Assembly: GCF_002218085.1 (NCBI RefSeq)
Contig: NZ_BDUC01000001.1
Location: 62,001-126,000 of the forward strand
Direction of reading: 5' to 3'
Length of the DNA stretch: 64,000 nt
Source: Tolypothrix sp. NIES-4075
GTDB taxonomy: Bacteria > Cyanobacteriota > Cyanobacteriia > Cyanobacteriales > Nostocaceae
Both the position numbers and the translations under genes were made by a program. Shown piece by piece: positions 18,526-25,191 of the stretch; the first letter of the stretch is position 1; every line of letters starts with the position of its first letter. The notes beneath the pieces are model-generated. The model saw only the letters and a list, made by a program, of their open reading frames with translations, was not told where the DNA came from and ran no database searches.

Positions 18526-19492
18526 AGAGCCAATCAATGATTTTGGCTTTTTCTGGCAATTGGGCATCTTTTTGCCCAGAGTAACGCGCTTTCGCTGTAA
18601 ATAAACCAATGGGTGTACTTAACAAGTCTACAAGGCTGGCTTTACGGGCGATCGCTTGAAAGCTATTTTTTGGTATTTCTTTCAACAACCAACGCAGCAA
18701 CAGATAGCCGTATTCTTTTGCCGTAGTCTCGCGCATCAACTCAATACCGTGCAGTTCGTGTAAATAGCGATTTGAGCGTCCATAGCGCCGCCATTGACTT
18801 TCTAGTTCTTTTAGTGTAGCGCGGTGGCGATGTTGGACGATCGCTCTTGGGGAAAATTCTAAACGCCCGATGTTTTCTCTTAGAATTCGCCAGCACATGT
18901 CAGCATCGCCACCAGTGGTCAGATAAGGACGAAACAAACCTACTTTTTCAAATGCGATGCGTCGAATTGCTAAATTAGCGGTTTGACCGTAGGGACAAAA
19001 TTTATGGGCGAGGGTGTGCTTTTGTGATAAAGTATCTTGGCGATCGGCATATTGTTCTAGAAGCGTTTTGCCTGGTAACGCCACAATTTCTCCGGCGACA
19101 ATTGTAACATCTTGGTTGACAAAAGGCTGTACTAATGCTTCTAACCATTGATGTTGCGGACGGCAATCAGCATCAGTAAAGGCAATTATTTCACTTTTTG
19201 CAGCGCGAATGCCTGTATTGCGTGCAGCGTAAGAGCTTTGAATTTGGTTTTCGCTTAAAGGACGAATTGTAATTGGGCAATGTTCGGCAGCTGTTTCTAA
19301 GAAAGTTCGAGTGCGATCGCTACTGTTATTGTCTACCAGCAAGTACTCAACCTGCTGTTTTGGGTAAGTTTGCGCTAACAGACAAGAAATTAAATCTGGT
19401 AAGTCAAATTCACCGTTATATATAGGAACCACTACCGACACATGAGGGAAAAAAGTGTTGGTAGTGGTGAAGTCAAGTGGCTGATGATTCAT
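18524..19492 (-). CDS. Family 2 glycosyltransferase
   Basis: 322 aa, GT-A fold. The N-terminal part has VSVVVPIYNGEFDLPDLI, the nucleotide-binding VDNNSSDRT and the metal-binding DADCR (FTDADCRPQHQW), then GGDADMCWRI and QHRHRATLKELE near the acceptor site. It transfers a sugar from a nucleotide sugar; donor and acceptor are unknown. No membrane helix is apparent. It is far from the polysaccharide locus at 51-64 kb. The last codons lie at the edge of the repeat array. Confidence 0.9.
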   Translation of the reverse strand: MNHQPLDFTTTNTFFPHVSVVVPIYNGEFDLPDLISCLLAQTYPKQQVEYLLVDNNSSDRTRTFLETAAEHCPITIRPLSENQIQSSYAARNTGIRAAKSEIIAFTDADCRPQHQWLEALVQPFVNQDVTIVAGEIVALPGKTLLEQYADRQDTLSQKHTLAHKFCPYGQTANLAIRRIAFEKVGLFRPYLTTGGDADMCWRILRENIGRLEFSPRAIVQHRHRATLKELESQWRRYGRSNRYLHELHGIELMRETTAKEYGYLLLRWLLKEIPKNSFQAIARKASLVDLLSTPIGLFTAKARYSGQKDAQLPEKAKIIDWL

Positions 19493-19577
19493 AGATTTAT
19501 GATTTTGAGGGTGGGGTTAATTATTATTATTCCCAGTCCCAAATCGTAAATCCGTAGTATCATATTTTGTTCTCAAT

Positions 19578-20915
19578 CTAATATTTCAAATCTGAGGCGC
19601 GAACGCTCAACGGTTTTGACCTTTGATTTGCTGGGGGTTGGGCGAAGTTTCTGCTGGATAAAGCGGCGATCGCCCGCGCATATTGCGGATCGTTTTGAGT
19701 TGCTACCAAATTTGGATTACTCGCCAACTGACGCTCTTGCGCGTCTGACAAATCTATCTTGATATCAGGAGTAATCCCTTTATGGTTAATGTCTGTTCCT
19801 TCAGGGGTGAAATAATGGGCAATGGTGATGGCTACGCCGGAACCGTCTGGCAGTTCATGCACTGACTGTACCAAGGCTTTACCAAAGCTTTGACTGCCAA
19901 CAACTACCGCTCGCTTATTATCCTTGAGTGCGCCGGTGAGGATTTCACTTGCACTGGCTGAATTATTATCTATCAGTACCGCTAAGGGACGTTTTGTAAT
20001 CGCAGTGTTATTTGCCTTGCTGAGTTCACTTGCTCCCACACGGTCTACGGTCTTGACAATCCCGCCATTATCTATCCACATCCGAGCAATTTCAATGCTT
20101 GCAGTCAACAAACCACCGGGATTTCCACGCAAATCTAAGACGTAACTATCAACTTGCTGACCGTTCAAATCGCGGATTGCTCGTCGCATTTGATCGGAAG
20201 CGTGAGCGCTGAACTCTCGCAATCTGATATAGCCAACACGCTTTGAGCCTTCTTGCTTGAGGGTGTATTTCACCGTTGGCACTTCAATTGTGGCGCGTGT
20301 CAGCTTAACATCCATTTCTCTTTGACCCTGACGTGCCAGCCGCAATACTATAGCAGTACCCGCTTTGCCGCGAATCAGCTTAGATGCGTCTTCTACTTTC
20401 AGGTCATGTATGGGTTTGCCGTCAATTGCGACAATCTCATCGCCGGCTTTGATACCTGCTTTGAGTGCTGGCGAATTTTCTATAGCTTCCACAACGGTGA
20501 GTCGCTTGGTTTTTTCATTCAGTTCCATCCGAATGCCAATACCCGAAACTTCGCCAGATGTTTGGCTGGTGAGAGCATCATACTGTTTCGGGTCCATGAA
20601 CCGAGTGTAAGGATCGCCCAATTTTTTTAAAGCTTCCCGGATGGCTGTGTAAGCTTCCTCACGAGAAGAATAATTTTTACTTAATAAACTTTGTCTGGTT
20701 GCTTGCCAATCTTGTTGATTAAATTTGCCATCAACATATTCACGATTTACTAGTTGCCACACTTGGTCTACGATCGCTTTTGGGCTATCTTGTAAGGCGG
20801 CGCGGACGGAGCGACACCACGCTTGACCGAACACAGACAAAGTTGCTGTTGTGGCGATCGCTCCACCAATCAAGGCTACTTGGAGCGGCGAGGAACGTTT
20901 CGCAGATTGGTTCAT
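19578..20915 (-). CDS. Carboxyl-terminal processing protease (S41 family, CtpA/CtpB type)
   Basis: 445 aa. An N-terminal hydrophobic signal/anchor (about 12-35) directs it to the thylakoid lumen or periplasm. A PDZ domain (about 115-205, AGIKAGDEIVAIDGKPIHDL) is followed by the S41 protease core with catalytic Ser321 (DNNSASASEILTGAL) and Lys346 (SQSFGKALVQ). Members remove C-terminal tails; CtpA matures photosystem II D1, while CtpB/CtpC have other substrates. The N-terminus looks more like CtpB, but this is not certain. Confidence 0.93.
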   Translation of the reverse strand: MNQSAKRSSPLQVALIGGAIATTATLSVFGQAWCRSVRAALQDSPKAIVDQVWQLVNREYVDGKFNQQDWQATRQSLLSKNYSSREEAYTAIREALKKLGDPYTRFMDPKQYDALTSQTSGEVSGIGIRMELNEKTKRLTVVEAIENSPALKAGIKAGDEIVAIDGKPIHDLKVEDASKLIRGKAGTAIVLRLARQGQREMDVKLTRATIEVPTVKYTLKQEGSKRVGYIRLREFSAHASDQMRRAIRDLNGQQVDSYVLDLRGNPGGLLTASIEIARMWIDNGGIVKTVDRVGASELSKANNTAITKRPLAVLIDNNSASASEILTGALKDNKRAVVVGSQSFGKALVQSVHELPDGSGVAITIAHYFTPEGTDINHKGITPDIKIDLSDAQERQLASNPNLVATQNDPQYARAIAALSSRNFAQPPANQRSKPLSVRASDLKY

Positions 20916-21301
20916 GTATGTATATCAGCTGGAATAATTGTGTTATTGACTGTTTAGCAATCTGGCAATATGTTTGAAATCTACCAGAAATTTATCGGTT
21001 TTGTGCTTATAAAGCTACAATTACTTCATAATTTTGCCCTTTAAATTCGGCTAAAGCATTGCGTTACTTTTTAACAATTATCCTTCCGTTTGTCATCTCT
21101 TTCCGGAAGGTTAATCTTAATTATTGACACAAAGAGTGTGTGTCGTCCTCTCACCCTCAATTACTTTTAATAAGATAGCACTTGCTTCTGCTTAAGTGTA
21201 TATCTGTAGGACAAAATCCTTTCTTAGCTTTTAAGTCGGTGTGTCATGAGACGTATTTTTACAAAAAAACATTCATCGAGGATAGGAGAAAAATCTTCAA
21301 A
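20916..21301. other. 386-bp divergent promoter region
   Basis: It lies between the Ctp gene (minus) and the YdcF gene (plus). The frame at 21302 is open back to 21182, but that part lacks a family-like N-terminus. AGGAG at 21284-21288 sits 13 bases before the chosen ATG. No operator was recognised. Confidence 0.45.
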
Positions 21302-21943
21302 ATGTGGCAAATGTTACAAAAGTTTGCTCTGAGTTTATGTGCTGTGTTCGCTATTTGGCTGATTTTTATGACTATAACTCTACTCAATGCATCATCCTCG
21401 CCAGTAGATGGCTTTTTTGTACTTGGTGGCAGCATTACTAGAGAAATTTATGTTGCCCAAGAAGGAAAAAAATCTCCCGAAACGCCGATTTTAATTTCTC
21501 GCGGTTCTCAAGATCCTTGTATAAGGCTTATTTTTCAACGAGAAGTAGCACCTGTACAAAATGTTTGGTTAGAACATTGTGCCGATTCCACCTTTGAAAA
21601 TTTCTATTATAGTATTCCAATTTTGCGCCGTTTGGGAGTGCATAAAGTCATGCTTATTACTTCCCCAACTCACTTACCAAGAGCCAAATGGCTAGGACAA
21701 ATTCTTTTAGGATCTCATGGTATTTGGGTAGAACCTGTGATTGTTGAGGAAAAAGGCATTCCCGGTAATCGTGAGTCTTGGTTGAAAACGGGAGCAGATG
21801 TAACCCGCAGCTTGTTGTGGGCAGGTTTAAGTCAATTTATTCAACCAGAATGTTCAAATGTGACTAGGCTAGCTGAAGTGAATATGCAAGATTGGCAGCA
21901 ACGCGGTTTTCGGTGCGAACGCAAGGGGAATTTGGGGAGATGA
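21302..21943 (+). CDS. YdcF/DUF218-family protein, membrane-anchored
   Basis: 213 aa from ATG at 21302. One N-terminal hydrophobic helix (about 5-27, FALSLCAVFAIWLIFMTITL) is followed by a DUF218 domain: DGFFVLGGSITREIY, ILISRGSQDPCI, STFENFYYSIPILRRLG, VMLITSPTHLPRAKWLGQI. The family is linked to envelope or polysaccharide metabolism, with no fixed reaction. The longer frame from 21182 would add 40 residues without hydrophobic or family character; the AGGAG before 21302 favours the shorter product. Confidence 0.85.
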   Translation: MWQMLQKFALSLCAVFAIWLIFMTITLLNASSSPVDGFFVLGGSITREIYVAQEGKKSPETPILISRGSQDPCIRLIFQREVAPVQNVWLEHCADSTFENFYYSIPILRRLGVHKVMLITSPTHLPRAKWLGQILLGSHGIWVEPVIVEEKGIPGNRESWLKTGADVTRSLLWAGLSQFIQPECSNVTRLAEVNMQDWQQRGFRCERKGNLGR

Positions 21944-21954
21944 GGAGGGGGGGA

Positions 21955-21988
21955 GTAGAGACGCGATGTTCCTCGCGTCTGTACAAGG
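21955..21988. repeat. REP-like palindrome (diverged copy)
   Basis: TAGAGACGCGATGTTCCTCG, continuing as CGTCTGTACA, is an inverted repeat of the ACGCGAT/ATCGCGT family seen in narB and around the RAYT gene, with an altered centre. G-rich simple sequence surrounds it. Confidence 0.75.
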
Positions 21989-22134
21989 TGGGGGAGATGG
22001 GGGGAGGGGGAGAGTGGGGGAGATGAAGGGATTTTAGAGCTAGTAATAATGAATAATTAATGACCGAGAAACGCCGATCGCTCTGGTGGTATTATTGAAA
22101 ATAAGCCTGGATTGGATATGCTTGCAGGTAAACT

Positions 22135-22428
22135 ATGGCAGAAATTCGGTTGGCGATTGAGGGTGAAGATGCGATCGCTGCAACAGAAGCGCTTTTGGCA
22201 ATTCCCGGTATATCAGGTAGCTACAAGGTTAGTGCAGAAGCACCCGAAAGAGAGGGAGTAATCGCAACTGTTGCTAGTATCGTTGGTATTGTTGGAGGAG
22301 CGATCGCCATTGCTGAACAAATCCGCAAGTGGTATCAAGAGTATAAAAAACCTCACCCTGTCCTATCGGACATCCCTCTCCTTACTAAGGAGAGGGAAAG
22401 ATTTACCCGCAGGGTAAAGCAAGGGTGA
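22135..22428 (+). CDS. Small EACC1-like protein with repeat-derived C-terminus
   Basis: 97 aa. Residues 1-70 (AEIRLAIEGEDAIAATEALL, then IPGISGSYKV, IVGIVGGAIAIAEQIRKWYQ) resemble the effector-associated constant component (EACC1) of NTPase/CHAT conflict systems. The C-terminal 25 residues (from HPVLSDIPLL) are translated from a palindromic repeat at 22360-22436, so the natural end seems replaced. The neighbour downstream is a decayed CHAT/TPR gene, the expected partner type. The gene may be expressed but is probably part of a dying locus. Confidence 0.6.
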   Translation: MAEIRLAIEGEDAIAATEALLAIPGISGSYKVSAEAPEREGVIATVASIVGIVGGAIAIAEQIRKWYQEYKKPHPVLSDIPLLTKERERFTRRVKQG

Positions 22429-22436
22429 GGTTTTTC
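22353..22436. repeat. Palindromic interspersed repeat (CCTCACCCT ... AGGGTGAGG)
   Basis: The outer arms CCTCACCCT and AGGGTGAGG enclose an inner hairpin, CCCTCTCCTTACTAAGGAGA-GGG. Such elements are widespread in cyanobacterial genomes. This one forms the 3' end and stop codon of the gene at 22135. Confidence 0.8.
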
Positions 22437-22565
22437 AAGGTTTTTGGGTAATTCGATGATTTGTGTCTAACCGCAAAACTGCGAGCAAGGGTTGGGGGTA
22501 TATCCGGAATCGAGGGTGATAGACTTGAGGTAAATACTGAAGTCTCAAAGCTGTAGAGCAAGAAT

Positions 22566-23875
22566 GTGCAGACGCTCCACCTTGACCTGAAGTTAGTTGC
22601 TGATAATTACGTAGAGCTACGTTACTTTATTGATAATCCAAATGAGTATCAGATATGCGGGAGATGTTGTCACGGGGTTTGGTGTTTGAGTTGCCAGTAC
22701 CGAGGGAAGCTTTAGCCGCAGTTTGTGACACTATCCCCAATTTGTCACATTATATTAATCGGGCGGTAGCGTTGGGACTGTTGGAAGTGAGCCATGATGA
22801 GGCGTTACGAGTGCCGCGTATTTTGCCTGTGCAGTTACCAGAAGATGGGGAAGCTTTGCATAAGCAAGCGGCTGAAGTGCTGTATCGCCTTTGGCGGGAG
22901 GAGACGGAAACCACAACCGAGGAACAAGGCTTAGAAATTCATCGGCTGGCGTTGCGAGCAAAGGTAGACGAGATTGCTGTAGAAATGGCAGGGAAATTGG
23001 CAAATGGCTGGAAAATTCAAAGCCGATTTCGGGAAGCTGTTCAACTGTGCAAATCTACTCTCGAAATTGCTGAACATTATTTAGTCTTACATGAGTTAGC
23101 TCGTTCTCATCAAGAATTAGGTGAAGTTAGTAAAGCACAAGAGTATTACCAAAAAGCTCTAGATAGTTGTCCGGTAGAAGATAAAGAAGAAAAGGCTGCA
23201 ATCATTAACAACTTGGGATCTCTCAAAGTCAATAGAGGAGAAATCAACGAAGCGATCGCCCTTTTTGAACAATCCCTTGCCATCATAGAAAAAATCGGCA
23301 ATGTCCAAACTAAGGCGGCGACGTTGCACAACTTGGGATATCTCAAAGCTAATACCGGAGAAATCAACGAAGCGATCTCTCTTTTTGAACAATCCCTTGC
23401 CATCATAGAAAAAATCGGCAATGTCCAAACTAAAGCGGCGACATTGCACCAATTGGGGATACTCAAAGCCAATAGAGGAGAAATCAACGAAGCGATCGCC
23501 CTTTATGAACAATCCCTTGCTATCAATGAACAAATCGGCAATGTCCAAGGTAAAGCAGCGACGTTGCACGAAATGGGGATGCTCAAAGCCAATAAAGGAG
23601 AAATAGAAGAAGCGATCGCCCTTTATGAACAATCCCTTGCTATCACTGAACAAATCGGCAATGTCCAACTCAAGGCGGCGACGTTGAAACAACTGGGAAT
23701 ACTTAAAGCCGATAGGGGAGAAATAGAACAAGCGATCGCCCTTTATGAACAATCCCTTGCTATCAATGAACAAATCGGCAATGTCCAAGGTAAAGCAGCG
23801 ACGTTGCACGAAATGGGGATGCTCAAAGCCAATTTTGAAGATGCGATAACAAGACGCGATAACAAGACGCCATAG
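22566..23875 (+). pseudogene. Decayed CHAT/NTPase-TPR gene: N-terminal scrap joined to TPR tail
   Basis: From a GTG at 22566, 29 codons read QTLHLDLKLVADNYVELRYF then IDNPNEYQ, typical of the N-terminus of cyanobacterial CHAT proteins. At about 22653 the frame shifts. The second part, from ATG 22655 (406 aa), resembles the winged-helix/TPR C-terminal half of large AAA/NACHT-type CHAT proteins (MLSRGLVFELPVPREALAAV, then TPRs from about residue 140). The CHAT and NTPase domains that should lie between are missing, so a large deletion is likely. The 3' end runs into REP-like repeats (ITRRDNKTP), another truncation. The TPR part could still be translated. Confidence 0.7.
23200..23840 (+). repeat. 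Tandem 120-bp TPR repeats, nearly identical
   Basis: Five to six successive 40-codon units begin with GEINEAIALFEQSLAI or close variants and contain IGNVQxKAATLHxLGxLKAN. The DNA identity between units is very high (GAACAATCCCTTGC recurs every 120 bp), pointing to recent expansion. Such arrays also keep long antisense frames open (23159-24064). Confidence 0.9.
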
Positions 23876-23945
23876 GAAGACGCGGTAACAAGACGCCATT
23901 AAAAAACGCGATAAGAAGACGCGATAAATCGCGTCTCTACATGAG
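23840..23945. repeat. REP-like repeat cluster at the end of the TPR gene
   Basis: Several degenerate AAGACGCGATAACAAGACGC units end in a complete palindrome, GACGCGATAAATCGCGTCTC, near 23918. They supply the last codons and stop of the TPR remnant. Confidence 0.85.
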
Positions 23946-24081
23946 GCAACGCGATCGCTTGTGGTGAAACAGGTATTTTCAACAGGATGAATTATTCCGA
24001 ATTTTTTGGGTTGGCGATTGTATAAATGCAAGGCAATAATTATACGATTACAAAATTTTTGCATAAATCAAAGATGTAATC

Positions 24082-24879
24082 ATGAATAATTATGAGCCTC
24101 AACCAAAAAACAACAAGCCTAAATACAAAGGTAAATATCGGGTTGATTCAACGCGGTTGCCTGCATGGAATTATGCCAGTAATGGTGGATATTTCGTTAC
24201 TATTTGCACTGAGGGTAGAAAATGCTTTTTTGGTGAGGTTGTGGGGGGTGAAATGCAGCTATCACAAATTGGAGAAATTGCCCAAGATTTGTGGTATGAG
24301 ATTCCTAAACATTTTTCTAATTGTGATATAGATGTATTTTGCATTATGCCTAATCATATTCACGGTATTCTGATTATTAATCCAACACGAGATGCTCTTG
24401 CTAGAGAAGCCATTGTCAAAGAAGATGCGATTGATTTAGAAGATTCACAAGATGGGATTGATTTACAAGACGCGGTTGATTTAGAAGACGCGATTGATTT
24501 ACAAGAAGATGCGAATAGATCAGACGCGATAAATCGAATAGATTTAGACGCGATAAATCAAATAGATTTAGAAGACGCGATAAATCAAATAGATTTAGAA
24601 GACGCGATAAATCGCGTCTCTACAAGGGGGGGACGTCAACGGGGTGGGGTTACGGGGGTATTTAACCCGATGTTGTCTAAAAATTCTCTTTCTAAAATTG
24701 TTAGGTGGTACAAAGGACGATGTAGATTTGAAATTAATCAAATCTATCAAGGTTTTGGATGGCAAGAAAGGTTTTATGAGGAAATAATTCGTAATGAATT
24801 TGCCCTTGACAGAATTAGACAATATATTATTAATAATCCAATAAATTGGGAAGGCGATCGCAAACAACCATCCCGTTAA
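24082..24879 (+). CDS. REP-associated tyrosine transposase (RAYT, IS200-like)
   Basis: 265 aa, HUH-type single-strand endonuclease. The N-terminal half has VDSTRLPAWNYASNGGYFVT, a family start, and the metal-binding HxH in MPNHIHGILI (H92, H94). The C-terminal half has SLSKIVRWYKGRCR (Tyr210, a candidate nucleophile) and the conserved WQERFYEEIIRN with IRQYIINNPINW. Between them, residues about 105-180 are translated REP palindromes (DAINQIDLE, DAINRVSTR units), an insertion absent from normal RAYTs. RAYTs act on REP palindromes, and arrays of that palindrome flank the gene. It may still be active since the frame is intact. Confidence 0.85.
   Translation: MNNYEPQPKNNKPKYKGKYRVDSTRLPAWNYASNGGYFVTICTEGRKCFFGEVVGGEMQLSQIGEIAQDLWYEIPKHFSNCDIDVFCIMPNHIHGILIINPTRDALAREAIVKEDAIDLEDSQDGIDLQDAVDLEDAIDLQEDANRSDAINRIDLDAINQIDLEDAINQIDLEDAINRVSTRGGRQRGGVTGVFNPMLSKNSLSKIVRWYKGRCRFEINQIYQGFGWQERFYEEIIRNEFALDRIRQYIINNPINWEGDRKQPSR
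24430..24625. repeat. REP-like units inside the RAYT gene
   Basis: GATTTAGAAGACGCGATAAA-type units of about 18-30 bases repeat seven or more times and end in a full palindrome, GACGCGATAAATCGCGTCTC, at about 24601-24620. The insertion keeps the transposase in frame and adds about 75 residues. Confidence 0.9.
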
Positions 24880-25190
24880 CCCTTGTAGAGACGCGATAAA
24901 TCGCGTCTTCAAATCGTCGATAGAGACGCGTCCCATAAATTGGAAAGGCGATCGCGAACAACCATCCCGTTAACCGTTGTAGAGACGCGATGAATCGCGT
25001 CTTCTAATCGTCCATAGAGACGCGATAAATCGTCGTCTCTACATTTAAACGATTCATCCCGTCTTCAAATCGTCGATAGAGACGCGATAAATCGTCGTCT
25101 CTACATTTAAACGATTTATCGCGTCTTTAAATCGTCCATAGAGACGCGATAAATCGTCGTCTCTACATTTAAACGATTCATCGCGTCTTC
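24880..25190. repeat. REP array with duplicated RAYT 3' end
   Basis: Directly after the RAYT stop, palindromes TAGAGACGCGATAAATCGCG alternate with spacers. The last bases of the gene (ATAAATTGG to CCGTTAAC) are copied at 24935-24977, 94 bp downstream of the original. From about 25014, a 62-bp unit (TAGAGACGCGATAAATCGTC, CTCTACATTTAAACGATTCA) repeats three times up to the recJ stop codon. The spacers are related, not unique, so this is not a CRISPR array. Confidence 0.9.
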
Positions 25191-25191
25191 T

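Noticed and set aside
18217..18609. Minus- and plus-strand frames over the repeat arrays
   Set aside because: They consist of translated tandem repeats (FEILDFG or SRFPIPDS units) and are artefacts.
23159..24064. 301-codon antisense frame over the TPR array
   Set aside because: Kept open by 120-bp periodicity; the sense strand has the true TPR pattern.
24430..25190. CRISPR-like spacing of repeats
   Set aside because: The repeats are palindromes of the REP family, spacers are related to each other or absent, unit length varies, and no cas genes are near.
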